This document shows, piece by piece, positions 34,539 through 43,403 of a DNA stretch of 64,000 nucleotides. Both the position numbers and the translations under genes were made by a program. Numbering within the stretch: the first letter of the stretch is position 1; every line of letters begins with the position of its first letter. The notes under the pieces are model-generated. The model was not told where the DNA came from, did no database searches, and was given only the letters and a program-made list of their open reading frames with translations. This stretch comes from LMUY01 sp965198565 (GTDB lineage: Bacteria; Pseudomonadota; Alphaproteobacteria; Acetobacterales; Acetobacteraceae). The DNA is taken from the NCBI GenBank assembly GCA_965198565.1, contig OZ240665.1:3286001-3350000 (forward strand), written 5' to 3'.

Positions 34539-34635
34539 CGGGCAGCCGCGGCGTATCGTGGGCTCCATGCAGCGCCGAGAGCCGAAACCGGGGTTGTTGC
34601 GTGCAATGCAGACTTGTAGAGAATGCAACTTAACA

Positions 34636-34664
34636 GCCGCCCGCGCACCGGTCGCGCGGGCGGC
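34636..34664. promoter_or_regulatory. Perfect GC-rich hairpin upstream of 34682 gene
   Basis: An 11-bp perfect stem gccgcccgcgc/gcgcgggcggc with a 7-base loop lies between the two small exported genes, ending 17 bases before the second start. It may end the first transcript or shape the leader of the second. No T-tract follows. Confidence 0.5.
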
Positions 34665-34681
34665 GTCAACTTGGTTGGGAC

Positions 34682-35167
34682 ATGATGAACCGATCCACCT
34701 CGCTCGCCGCCGCCGTGTTGCTGACGCTTGCTCCCATCGCCTTGCATGCGCAGACCCTTGCGCAGAAGCAGACCATGGCCTCGGAGGAAACGCGGCTCAC
34801 CAGCGCGGCCAACAACGCCAACTCCATCTGCCATACCTCCATCGCGGCCAGCTTCGAGTGGCAGAGCTTCCTGACGGCCGACAAGGTGGGCGACAAGAAC
34901 GCCATCGTGTTCGAGAATCCGCCCTCCGAGATGTGCTCGGTGCCGCTCGCCGACCTGCAGGCGATGTGCCAAGACCCGCAGGCCAAGCAAGCCATTACGG
35001 CCAAGATTAAGTCCTACCAGTGCGGCTACCAGGCCGGCTCGACGCCGACGCTCTCCCTCGACCCGGCCGGCAAGCTGCTGTTCCAGTCGAGCTACGACGC
35101 CTTCCACCACATGGATCACACGACTGAAACTGCGTTCGTGCGAGACTGGCTCGGCAACCACCTGTAG
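34682..35167 (+). CDS. Exported protein with four cysteines, unknown function
   Basis: A 161-residue protein with a signal peptide (two adjacent ATG codons; cleavage after LHA-Q near 23). The mature part is helical at first, then contains four cysteines spaced for two disulfides (near 50, 85, 93 and 111). I do not recognise the domain. It ends just before a repeat that abuts rmuC, convergently. It is not a close relative of the exported protein upstream, although their tandem arrangement suggests shared expression. Confidence 0.6.
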   Translation: MMNRSTSLAAAVLLTLAPIALHAQTLAQKQTMASEETRLTSAANNANSICHTSIAASFEWQSFLTADKVGDKNAIVFENPPSEMCSVPLADLQAMCQDPQAKQAITAKIKSYQCGYQAGSTPTLSLDPAGKLLFQSSYDAFHHMDHTTETAFVRDWLGNHL

Positions 35168-35185
35168 GCCGCAGGCCATCGCAAG

Positions 35186-35236
35186 AGCCCTCACCCCGAC
35201 TCTCTCCCAGAGGGAGAGGGAGAGGGAGAGGGAGAG
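35186..35236 (-). repeat. REP-like palindrome, inside the rmuC 3' end
   Basis: Inverted orientation: ccctcaccccgac arm, then stem ctctccc/gggagag, followed by extra gagagg hexamers. It overlaps the last codons of rmuC and gives that protein an alternating Ser/Pro tail. Confidence 0.85.
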
Positions 35237-36381
35237 TCGCTCCCTTCCAGTTCGGTCTCGGGCCGGTCCAGGGCGCCGAGCTTGCGTTGCACCGCGCGGG
35301 TGCGGGCGCGGGCGTCCTCGATCGTGCGCGACATCGACCCGGCGTTGCGCGCCAGCCGCTCGAGCACGTCGTCCATCCGCACCATCTCCTGCCGGGTCGC
35401 GCCCAAGAGCCGGCCGATCTGCTCGGCCTTCTGCTCCAGCGAGAGCGTGACGTAGCCAAGATGCACCGTGCGCAGCAGGCCGGGGAGCAGCCCAGGCCCC
35501 ATCAGCATCACGCGGTGCACCCGGCTCAGCTCGTCCACCAGGCCGGGAATGCGGGCAGCTTCGGCATACAGCCCGTCGCTGGGCAGGTAGAGGATGGCGA
35601 AATCCGTGGTCAGCGGCGGAGCGATGTATTTGCTGGCGACCCGGCGGGCCTCCAGCCGCAACACCTGCTCCAAGCCGCGCCGGGCCAGCCGTTCCGCCTC
35701 GAGGTCCCCCGCTTCGGCCGCGGCCAGCAGCCGTTCGTAGTCGGCCAGCGGCAGCTTGGCGTCGATCGGCAGCAGCGGGCGGGGGTCGCCGGGGCCGGGC
35801 ATGCGGATGGCGAACTCCACCACCCGGCCGTCGCCGATGGCCAAGTTGGCGTCGTAGCTGCCGGCCGGGAGCAGGTCGTCCAGCAGGGTGCGGAGCTGCG
35901 TCTCGCCCCAGCCGCCGCGGGTCTTCACGTTGGAGAAGATGCGCTTGAGGTCGCCAATGCCGGCGCTGACCGCAGCCACCTCGCCCATCGCCTTCTGCAC
36001 GGCGGCGAATTGCTCCAGCACGCGGCCGAAACTGGCGGCCATCTGCTGCTCCACCGCCTGGTGCAGTTGCGCACCCACGGCGTGCTCGATCGCGGAGAGG
36101 CGGGCGGCGCTCGACTCGGCGATCTCGCGCAGCTTGGTCTCGAGCAACAGGGCGACCTGGCTGCTGCCCTCGCGCGCCTCCAACCGGACCTGGTCGAGCC
36201 GGTCATGCAAGGCGCGGTTCCCCGCGGCGGATTGCTCGGCTAGGAAGCGTAGACCATGCAACGCGCCCAGCATCCGCAACGTAGTGAAGCTCGCGACCAG
36301 CAATAAGGCCGCCGCCATGCCAGCCAATGCCGCCCACGCCTCGACCGGCCAGGACACAACCCAGGACTCTAGTGGTGACAT
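35191..36381 (-). CDS. rmuC: DNA recombination protein RmuC
   Basis: A 396-residue inner-membrane-anchored protein that limits DNA inversion events. One helix (residues about 14-36) is followed by a coiled-coil stretch to about 150 and then the RmuC nuclease-like domain with KTRGGWGETQLRTLL, LPIDAKLPLADYERL and DFAILYLPSDGLYAEA. The last 16 residues (SPSPSPSPSGRESG) are encoded by a REP-like repeat and are unlikely to be part of the ancestral protein. The start lies only 19 bases from the divergent kup start. Confidence 0.88.
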   Translation of the reverse strand: MSPLESWVVSWPVEAWAALAGMAAALLLVASFTTLRMLGALHGLRFLAEQSAAGNRALHDRLDQVRLEAREGSSQVALLLETKLREIAESSAARLSAIEHAVGAQLHQAVEQQMAASFGRVLEQFAAVQKAMGEVAAVSAGIGDLKRIFSNVKTRGGWGETQLRTLLDDLLPAGSYDANLAIGDGRVVEFAIRMPGPGDPRPLLPIDAKLPLADYERLLAAAEAGDLEAERLARRGLEQVLRLEARRVASKYIAPPLTTDFAILYLPSDGLYAEAARIPGLVDELSRVHRVMLMGPGLLPGLLRTVHLGYVTLSLEQKAEQIGRLLGATRQEMVRMDDVLERLARNAGSMSRTIEDARARTRAVQRKLGALDRPETELEGSDSPSPSPSPSGRESG

Positions 36382-36400
36382 TCGCCCCGGCAGCCCGCCC

Positions 36401-38326
36401 GTGCTGAAAAGCGCTTCCTACACGAGTCGCCCGAGTCCCGAGGCGGCCGAGTCGCACGCGCAAGCCAAGCAGGGGGCGCCGAAGCAGGGGCTGCCGATCA
36501 TGGCGCTCGGCGCGCTGGGCGTGGTGTTCGGCGACATCGGCACCAGCCCGCTCTATGCGGTCAAGCAGTGCTTCCAGGACGACCCCTCGTTCGCGCACGA
36601 CCCCGCGCTCGTGCTGGGCATCCTGTCGTTGATCATCTGGTCGATCCTGTTCGTGGTCTGCGTGAAATACGTGGGCTTCATCCTGCGCGCCGACCATGAC
36701 GGCGAGGGCGGCACCCTGGCCATGCTGGGCCTGATCCGCAGCAAGGTGCCGCCGCTGCCGTTCCGCACGCCCACCGCGCTCACCCTGCTGGTGCTGTTCG
36801 GCTCCGCGCTGCTGTATGGCGACGGGGTTGTGACGCCGGCGATCTCGGTGCTGTCGGCCGTCGAAGGGCTGAAGCAGGCGAGCCCGGCGTTCGAGCGCTT
36901 CGTCGTGCCGCTGGCGGCGGGCATCCTGCTGGCCCTGTTCGTGGCGCAGCATTGCGGCACGCAGCGGGTCGGGCGGTTCTTCGGCCCCGTGATGCTGGTC
37001 TGGTTCGGCATGATCGCGCTGCTGGGCGTGACGCACGCGGTGCAGCACCCGGACGTGCTGGCGGCATTCAACCCGCTGATGGGGTTGCGCCTGCTGCTTG
37101 GTCATGGCTGGGCGGGTTACGCCGTGCTGGGCGCGGTGGTGCTGTGCTTCTCCGGCACGGAGGCGCTGTTTGCCGACCTGGGCCATTTCGGCCGCAGCCC
37201 GATCGTGCTCTCCTGGTATTGCGTCGTGTTGCCGGCGCTTGGGCTGAACTACCTCGGCCAGGGCGCCGAACTGCTGGCCAATCCCACCTCGGTGAGGAAC
37301 CCGTTCTTCGCCCTCGTGCCGCATTGGGGCCTGTATCCGGCGGTGATCATCGCCACGGCGGCGACGGTGATCGCGTCCCAGGCGCTGATTTCGGGCGCCT
37401 TCTCGCTCACCCAGCAGGCGATCAACATGGGGTTCGCGCCGCGCTACCGGGTGGTGCACACCTCGGAGGAGGAGCGCGGCCAGGTCTACATGCCGGTGGT
37501 GAACTACGCGCTGATGGTCGCCTGCCTCGCTTTGGTGGTCACCTTCCGCTCCTCGGACGCGCTGGGCTCGGCCTATGGGCTGGCGGTGATCGGCACCATG
37601 ACCGTGACGTCGATCACTTTCTACGTGGTGATGCGCCAGGTCTGGCACTGGCCGCTCTGGCTGGCGGCGCCGTTGGCGGGGGCGTTCCTGCTGGTGGATT
37701 TCGCGTTCCTGGGCGCCAACCTGGCCAAGATCTGGTCCGGCGCCTGGGTGCCGCTGCTGATCGGGGCCGTGGTGTTCGCGATGTTCGCGGTGTGGACAGA
37801 GGGCCGCTCGCGGTTGCGCCAGGCGATGGCGAGCTGGGCGATGCCGGTGTCCGAGTTTCGCCACATGGCGGATGATTGGCGCGAGCGGGAGGCGGGCGGC
37901 GCGGTGTTCCTGACCGAGAATTCCGAGAAGGTGCCGATGGTCGGCAAGCACCCTTGGCTGCGCGCGCATGTGCGGCACGAAAACATCCTGCTGCTGCGGG
38001 TGGAGACGACCAAACGGTCCTATGTGCCGGAAACCGACCGTTTCAGCTTGGAGGAACTCGGCAATGGAATTTTCCGCGGCGTGCTGCGGTTCGGCTTCAT
38101 GCAGCGGCCGGACGTGTGGGACGCGCTGGATGGCAAGCTGCCGTTCAACCAGGAATGCGCGGTGTTCTTCCTGCCGCAGGTGATTGCCGCCGGGCCGCTT
38201 TCCAATTGGCGTGGGCTGTTGCGCCGGGTGACGCAGTTCCTGGCGCGGACTGGGCTCTCCCCCATCGAGTATTTCGAGTTGCCGCCCAGCCAGGTGGTGT
38301 CGGTCGGCCTGCAAGTGGAGGGTTGA
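36401..38326 (+). CDS. kup: Low-affinity potassium transporter Kup
   Basis: A 641-residue K+/H+ symporter of the inner membrane with about twelve helices followed by a 170-residue cytoplasmic tail. The signature GVVFGDIGTSPLYA stands near 36-50, and YGDGVVTPAISVLSAVEG and the FSGTEALFADLGHFG helix are typical. The GTG at 36401 gives the usual N-terminal length; the first ATG, at 36500, would leave only a few residues before the signature. The gap to rmuC is so short that the kup promoter must lie within the rmuC coding region or the start is elsewhere. Confidence 0.9.
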   Translation: MLKSASYTSRPSPEAAESHAQAKQGAPKQGLPIMALGALGVVFGDIGTSPLYAVKQCFQDDPSFAHDPALVLGILSLIIWSILFVVCVKYVGFILRADHDGEGGTLAMLGLIRSKVPPLPFRTPTALTLLVLFGSALLYGDGVVTPAISVLSAVEGLKQASPAFERFVVPLAAGILLALFVAQHCGTQRVGRFFGPVMLVWFGMIALLGVTHAVQHPDVLAAFNPLMGLRLLLGHGWAGYAVLGAVVLCFSGTEALFADLGHFGRSPIVLSWYCVVLPALGLNYLGQGAELLANPTSVRNPFFALVPHWGLYPAVIIATAATVIASQALISGAFSLTQQAINMGFAPRYRVVHTSEEERGQVYMPVVNYALMVACLALVVTFRSSDALGSAYGLAVIGTMTVTSITFYVVMRQVWHWPLWLAAPLAGAFLLVDFAFLGANLAKIWSGAWVPLLIGAVVFAMFAVWTEGRSRLRQAMASWAMPVSEFRHMADDWREREAGGAVFLTENSEKVPMVGKHPWLRAHVRHENILLLRVETTKRSYVPETDRFSLEELGNGIFRGVLRFGFMQRPDVWDALDGKLPFNQECAVFFLPQVIAAGPLSNWRGLLRRVTQFLARTGLSPIEYFELPPSQVVSVGLQVEG

Positions 38327-38388
38327 GGCCGGCGTGGCAGCGAACCAAGTCAGGGGCGCGCCGTTGGAGCGGCAGAGAGAGGGGTGGC

Positions 38389-38616
38389 ATGATGCGGGGC
38401 GTGGTCGCTTTGGTTTGCCTGTTGAGCCTGGCTGGGTGCAACGCCAGGTTCGGCGGCCCGCCGCTCATTTCCGGCCAATCGCCGGCCGCGGCGCAATCGC
38501 ATAACAGCGAGCCGCAGCCGCCGGGCAGCCTGCCGCCGGGCTTCGCCGGTGTGGGTGGCGGCCCGAACGCGACAGCGCCCGATTATGCCAGCATAACCTT
38601 CTCAGCGCGGCATTGA
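38389..38616 (+). CDS. Small lipoprotein
   Basis: A 75-residue protein with two adjacent ATG codons after an agagagagggg stretch, a hydrophobic signal and a lipobox LSLAGC (cysteine near 17). The mature part is Gly/Pro/Asn/Ser-rich and probably unstructured. No family is recognised. It follows kup on the same strand after 62 bases. Confidence 0.6.
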   Translation: MMRGVVALVCLLSLAGCNARFGGPPLISGQSPAAAQSHNSEPQPPGSLPPGFAGVGGGPNATAPDYASITFSARH

Positions 38617-38663
38617 GGCCGGGTTTATACGTTGAAGTCCCACCATCGTTGAGCCTAGCGACT

Positions 38664-38693
38664 GGCCGCAGCCCGGCGGCGGGCCGGGCGGCC
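38664..38693. terminator. GC-rich imperfect hairpin after the small lipoprotein gene
   Basis: ggccgcagcccg can pair imperfectly with cgggccgggcggcc in the 239-base gap before the ABC-F gene. It lies 48 bases after the lipoprotein stop and could end the kup transcript; there is no T-run. The rest of the gap shows no gene. Confidence 0.3.
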
Positions 38694-38855
38694 TGCCGTG
38701 TGGGACGCACACCACCCGGCGACGTCACGTCGTTTTCTAGGCGTCCACGCTCACGAAGGCGTTGATTGGATAGCGCAATGGTGTGCAGGCACGAGCGGCT
38801 GATCAAGCCGGCCCGCCCGCTTGCGCCAAGCCGCCGCTCGGGCCAGACAGCGGCC

Positions 38856-40640
38856 ATGGCCACACCCCTGCTGCTGCTCCAAGACATCCACCTCACCCTC
38901 GGCACCCAGCAACTGCTCGACGGCGCCGAGTTCGGCATCGGGGCGGGGGAGCGCATCTGCCTGGTGGGTCGCAACGGGTCGGGCAAGTCGACCTTGCTGA
39001 AGATCGCCACCGGGCAGCTCCATGCCGATCGCGGCACGCGCTTCCTGCAGCCCGGCGCCACCATGCGCTACCTGCCGCAAGAGCCTGATCTTTCGGGGTT
39101 CGAGACCGTGCTCGACTACGTGCAGGCCGATTGCGGCCCCGGCGACGACGCGTTCCGCGGCCCGGCGCTGCTGCACCAGTTGGGGCTGAGCGGGATGGAG
39201 CAGCCGGCGCGGCTCTCCGGCGGCGAGGCCCGTCGCGCCGCCCTGGCCCGCACCTTGGCGCCGCTGCCCGACGTGTTGCTGCTGGACGAGCCGACCAACC
39301 ATCTCGACCTGCCGGCCATCGAGTGGCTCGAGAAGGAGCTGACCAGTTCGCGCGCCGGGATCGTGCTGATCAGCCACGACCGGCGGCTGCTCGAGACCCT
39401 CGGCCGCGCCGTGGTGTGGCTGGAGGACGGCGTGACCCGGCGGATGGACCGCGGCTTCGGCCATTTCGAGGCCTGGCGGGAGGAAGTGGCCGAGCAGGAG
39501 GCGCGCGACCGGCAGAAGCTCGCCCGCCAGATCGTCCGCGAGGAGCATTGGCTCACCTACGGCGTGACCGCGCGGCGCAAGCGCAACGTGCGCCGGGTCG
39601 CGGAACTGGGGGCGCTGCGGCAGAAGAAGCGCGAGGCGGGCGGCCCGGCGGCGAGCCTCACCCTGCGGGCGACGGAAGGCGAGGTCTCGGGCAAGCAGGT
39701 CATGGTGGCCGAGCACGTCCGCCGCGCCTATGGCAACAACCTGATCGTGCGGGATTTGTCGCTGCGGGTGATGCGGGGCGACCGCTTGGGCATCGTGGGG
39801 CCGAATGGCGGCGGCAAGACCACCTTGCTCCGCCTGCTGACCGGGGTGGACCAGCCGGATAGCGGCACGGTGACGCTCGGGACCAACCTCCAGGCCGTCA
39901 CGCTCGACCAGCAGCGGGCCGCGCTCGACCCGGCGCAGACGCTGCAGAACACGCTGACCGGCGGCGACGGCGACCAGGTGGAGGTGGCGGGGCAGAAGCG
40001 GCATGTGGTGGGCTACATGAAGGAGTTCCTGTTCCGCCCGGAGCAGGCGCGCACGCCCGTGGGCATGCTGTCGGGCGGCGAGCGGGGGCGGCTGCTGCTC
40101 GCCTGCGCCTTGGCCCGGCCGTCCAACCTGTTGATTTTGGACGAACCGACCAACGACCTCGATCTCGAGACGCTTGACCTGCTGCAGGAGCTGCTCAGCG
40201 AGTATGCCGGCACGGTGCTGCTGGTCAGCCACGACCGCGACTTCCTCGACCGGGTGGTGACGTCCACGCTGGCGCATGAGGGAGAGGGCCGTTGGACCGA
40301 GTATGCCGGCGGCTACAGCGACATGCTGGCGCAGCGGTCGCCCGTCGTGGTCGAGCCGGAGCGCCGCCGCGCGGCCGCCGCCCCGCCGAAACCGGCGCCG
40401 AGCCGCAAGCTGGCGTTCAAGGACCGCCAGGCGTTGGAAGCGCTGCCCGCCGAGATGGAGGAGCTGAAGCGCCGAATCGGGCTGCTGGGGGGCAAGCTGG
40501 CGGAGCCGGGCCTGTATGCCCGCAGCCCCGCGGTCTTCCACAAGGCAACGGAGGCGCTGCGCCAGGCGGAGAACGCGCTGGCCAAGGCGGAAGAGCGCTG
40601 GCTGGAGCTGGAGCTGCTGCGCGAGGCGTCCGAGGCTTAA
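38856..40640 (+). CDS. uup: ABC-F family ATP-binding protein (Uup-like)
   Basis: A 594-residue soluble protein with two ATPase domains and no membrane part. Walker A motifs are GRNGSGKST (near 38) and GPNGGGKTT (near 315), signatures LSGGEARR and LSGGERGR, Walker B lines LLLDEPTNHLDL and LILDEPTNDLDL. The linker between the domains is Arg/Lys-rich and the C-terminal 90 residues form a basic coiled coil, as in Uup. ABC-F proteins act on the ribosome or on branched nucleic-acid structures. The ATG at 38856 starts right at the first domain; the 239-base gap upstream has no gene. Confidence 0.88.
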   Translation: MATPLLLLQDIHLTLGTQQLLDGAEFGIGAGERICLVGRNGSGKSTLLKIATGQLHADRGTRFLQPGATMRYLPQEPDLSGFETVLDYVQADCGPGDDAFRGPALLHQLGLSGMEQPARLSGGEARRAALARTLAPLPDVLLLDEPTNHLDLPAIEWLEKELTSSRAGIVLISHDRRLLETLGRAVVWLEDGVTRRMDRGFGHFEAWREEVAEQEARDRQKLARQIVREEHWLTYGVTARRKRNVRRVAELGALRQKKREAGGPAASLTLRATEGEVSGKQVMVAEHVRRAYGNNLIVRDLSLRVMRGDRLGIVGPNGGGKTTLLRLLTGVDQPDSGTVTLGTNLQAVTLDQQRAALDPAQTLQNTLTGGDGDQVEVAGQKRHVVGYMKEFLFRPEQARTPVGMLSGGERGRLLLACALARPSNLLILDEPTNDLDLETLDLLQELLSEYAGTVLLVSHDRDFLDRVVTSTLAHEGEGRWTEYAGGYSDMLAQRSPVVVEPERRRAAAAPPKPAPSRKLAFKDRQALEALPAEMEELKRRIGLLGGKLAEPGLYARSPAVFHKATEALRQAENALAKAEERWLELELLREASEA

Positions 40641-40641
40641 T

Positions 40642-40670
40642 CCCCCTCTCCCGCAGGCGGGAGAGGGAGC
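40642..40670. repeat. REP-like palindrome between uup and RNA ligase-like gene
   Basis: Stem ccctctcccgc/gcgggagaggg, directly after the uup stop codon. It stands exactly where the 2'-5' RNA ligase-like reading frame on the other strand would be expected to stop, and it contains no stop codon in that frame. Confidence 0.85.
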
Positions 40671-41165
40671 GAACGAGTGCACGCACACCAGCTCCCATGG
40701 GCCGCCGAGATATCGCCACAGCGCCACCCCCGTCGCCTGCATCGCGCCCGGCGGGCTCTCACCCGCCAACTCGGCCAGCGTCCGGCGCGCCTGGTCTGGC
40801 GACACCTTGTTCTGCACCGTCACATGCGGCGACCAGGCGGCACTGTCCTGCGCGGTCAAAGCGAGTGACAGGCGGCTCAGCAACGCCCGGCGCAACCGCT
40901 CGGCCGGCGGCGCGTGCAGGCGGAACGCCACCCCGCGGCCGAGGCTGAACGCGCCTGCGAACTCCACCGCAAATGCGGCCGTCTGCCCGCACAAAGCCGC
41001 CAAGCCGCCGGCGACCTCCGCCTCCTGCTCCCCGGGCAAGGCATGAAACATCGTCACATGCGCCCCGACCACCAGCCGGCCGGCTGGGAAATAGGCGCTG
41101 CGGAGCCGGTCGAACCAGGCTTGCGACGCCGGGTCGAGTTCGAGGGTCAGGATCAGCGGCGCCAT
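40671..41165 (-). CDS. 2'-5' RNA ligase (2H phosphoesterase) family protein, 3' end unresolved
   Basis: The first 165 residues are a complete 2H phosphoesterase domain with the paired catalytic motifs HVT at residues 36-38 and HVT at 114-116, and the family's closing phrase GGPWELV near the end. Such enzymes act on 2',5' or cyclic phosphate RNA ends. After VHSF the frame enters a REP-like repeat and meets no stop; it stays open, antisense to the whole uup gene, until 38751, which would give about 804 codons. The boundary given here is the end of the recognisable domain, not a stop codon. The start ATG is 62 bases from the divergent P450 gene. Confidence 0.65.
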
Positions 41166-41227
41166 GCCGAGCAGGTGGCGGGTCGTTGCCCCTTTACATC
41201 CGCCACACCGCACCCCTGTACTGCCAC

Positions 41228-42586
41228 ATGCTCGCACAACCGCGCCTGGTCCCACCGATCCACCCGATCCGCTCCTCCGACCCAGGAGCGTTCGGCACCA
41301 TCCAGATCCTGCGGCGCAACGCGCTCGAGATGTGGGGGCGGCGGGCCTATGAGCGGCCGGCGATGGTCGGCAGCTTCCTGGGCCGGGTTCAGGTGCTGAT
41401 GAACGACCCGGAAGGCATCGCGCACGTGCTGGTGCGCAATGCGGCCAATTACCGGCGGCCGCTGGTCTCGCAGCGCATCCTGGCGCCGCTGCTGGGGAAA
41501 GGGCTGCTGCTCAGCGAGGGCGCCACCTGGCGGCATCAGCGCCGCACCATCGCCCCCATCCTGGCGCCCCGTTCCATGCCGGTGCTCACCTCCCATGTCG
41601 CCACCGCGGCCGACGAGTGCCTCGCCCGGGTGCGCGGGCAGCGCGACGTGCTGCTGCTGGGCGAGATGCAGCGCACCGCGCTCGAGATCGCCGGGCGCTC
41701 CATGTTCTCGCTTCAGATGGACGAGCACCGCACCACCATGCGGGACCTGCTGACCCGCTACGCCATGCAGCTCGCCCGGCCCTCGATGCTGGACCTGGTC
41801 CTGCCCGCCTCGCTGCCCAGCCTGCGGGACCCGGCGCGGCGGCGGTTCCGGGCGGAGTGGAAGGGCATCATCAACGGCATCGTGGAGCAGCGCGAGCGGA
41901 TGCCGCCCAAGGATGGCCCGCGCGACCTGTTCGACATGCTGATGGCCGCGCGGGATCCGGAAACCGGCGAAGGCTTCAGCCGCGACGTGCTGGGCGACCA
42001 AGTGGCGACCATGATCCTGGCCGGCCACGAAACCACGGCGCTGACGCTGTTCTGGTCGATGGCGCTGCTGGCCCAGTCGCCGCTGTGGCAGGAGCGGGTG
42101 GCGGAGGAAGCGGCGGCGCACCCGTTCGATGCGACCAATGCGGCCGAGGTGCTGCCCCACCTGGTCGTCACCCGCGCGGTGGTGAGCGAGGCGCTGCGGC
42201 TGTATCCGCCTGCCTTCATGGTGACTCGGTCGGCGATCGCGCGCGATACCGCCAACCGCACCCTGGTGCCGCGCGGCGCCACGGTGGTGATCGCGCCCTG
42301 GGTGCTGCATCGGCACCGCACGCTGTGGACCGACCCGGACGCCTTCGACCCGGCGCGCTTCATGCCGGACGCGCCGCCGCCGCCGCGCTTCGCCTATCTG
42401 CCGTTCGGCGCCGGGCCGCGGGTGTGCGTGGCGGCCCAATTTGCGGTGGCGGAAGCCGTGCTGGTGCTGGCCAAGCTGCTCGGCCAGTTGTCCGTCACCT
42501 CAGCCGACGTCGCGCAGGTCCGCCCGGTCGCGATGGTGACCACCCAGCCAGATCGGGCCGCCCATTTCACGCTGATGCCGCGCTGA
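41228..42586 (+). CDS. Cytochrome P450
   Basis: A 452-residue soluble haem monooxygenase. The I-helix oxygen-binding motif AGHETTALT, the K-helix EALR (ExxR), and the haem-ligand loop FGAGPRVCVAAQ with its cysteine near 400 are intact. It lacks a membrane anchor, so needs a separate ferredoxin or flavodoxin reductase system, which is not encoded nearby. The substrate is unknown. The 3' end overlaps the convergent M48 gene by 20 bases. Confidence 0.9.
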   Translation: MLAQPRLVPPIHPIRSSDPGAFGTIQILRRNALEMWGRRAYERPAMVGSFLGRVQVLMNDPEGIAHVLVRNAANYRRPLVSQRILAPLLGKGLLLSEGATWRHQRRTIAPILAPRSMPVLTSHVATAADECLARVRGQRDVLLLGEMQRTALEIAGRSMFSLQMDEHRTTMRDLLTRYAMQLARPSMLDLVLPASLPSLRDPARRRFRAEWKGIINGIVEQRERMPPKDGPRDLFDMLMAARDPETGEGFSRDVLGDQVATMILAGHETTALTLFWSMALLAQSPLWQERVAEEAAAHPFDATNAAEVLPHLVVTRAVVSEALRLYPPAFMVTRSAIARDTANRTLVPRGATVVIAPWVLHRHRTLWTDPDAFDPARFMPDAPPPPRFAYLPFGAGPRVCVAAQFAVAEAVLVLAKLLGQLSVTSADVAQVRPVAMVTTQPDRAAHFTLMPR

Positions 42587-43403
42587 CGGACTGCACCGCC
42601 ATCCGCTCGCGGGTGGTCTCGCGGGGGCCCTCCAGCGCCGCGACGCGCTGCGTGGTCCTGGGATAGTAGGAGATGATCGCCAGCAGCCAGCCGAAGAAGC
42701 CCGGCACCATCGCCTCCTGCGCCGCGAACGCCTCGTGGTTCAGCACCGGGTTCAGCCGCGCACTGCCGCAAGCCAGCATCTGCAGCGCGCCGCGCGACGC
42801 ATGCAGGTCATTGGCCAGGAAGGCGCCGATGCGGTCGGCGGTCAGTTCCCGGCCGCGGGAGTAGGCCTGCGGCAGGAACGGCACGAAATGCGCCGGAAAC
42901 TTCAGCAGGTTCTTCTTCCAGTCGAGATGCCCAGCGGCGTGATGGCCGAGTTCGTGCCCGATCACGAAGCGAACCTGAGCATCCGTGTCCACGTCCAGCA
43001 GCATCGAGGTGAGGAACACGTAGGGCCGGCCCAGCATCCGCCGCGCAAAGGCGTTGATCACACCGCTCGAGTTATAGATGAACGCCACCGGAACGGTCTT
43101 GAGCCCGAGCTGTCCCGCTCCCTCCACCAGCATTTCGTGCAGGTGGGCGCATTGCTGCTCGGTGATCAGCACGTTGTGGCCGAAGGCGCGGGCGCGGAAG
43201 AACGCGGCGATGATCAGGCCCGACAGCCAGATCAGCAATGCATAGAAGATCACGACGGGAAGCAGCCCCCATGAGCCTCGAAACACGGCATAAGCGAGGA
43301 ACGCCAACACGGCGAGCCATACAACGGTGCCGATCACGATCATGATGCTGCCGTATGTCCGCTCTTTTGGATGCCGCAGTTGCTTGGCCAACTGGATTGC
43401 CAT
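42567..43403 (-). CDS. M48 family metallopeptidase (HtpX-like), membrane-bound
   Basis: A 278-residue zinc peptidase. Two N-terminal helices (about 20-40 and 45-65) are followed by the catalytic HELGHH (near 134) and the third ligand glutamate in SRGRELTADRIGA. The ATG at 43403 has a ggggagaaa ribosome-binding site; two earlier in-frame starts exist but add only polar residues. HtpX-like proteases take part in membrane protein quality control. Confidence 0.82.
   Translation of the reverse strand: MAIQLAKQLRHPKERTYGSIMIVIGTVVWLAVLAFLAYAVFRGSWGLLPVVIFYALLIWLSGLIIAAFFRARAFGHNVLITEQQCAHLHEMLVEGAGQLGLKTVPVAFIYNSSGVINAFARRMLGRPYVFLTSMLLDVDTDAQVRFVIGHELGHHAAGHLDWKKNLLKFPAHFVPFLPQAYSRGRELTADRIGAFLANDLHASRGALQMLACGSARLNPVLNHEAFAAQEAMVPGFFGWLLAIISYYPRTTQRVAALEGPRETTRERMAVQSVSAASA

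Noticed and set aside
38751..40670. Long minus-strand frame antisense to the whole uup gene
   Set aside because: It has the composition of a shadow of a GC-rich gene and no domain beyond residue 165 of the RNA ligase-like protein; recorded as an unresolved 3' end instead of a gene.
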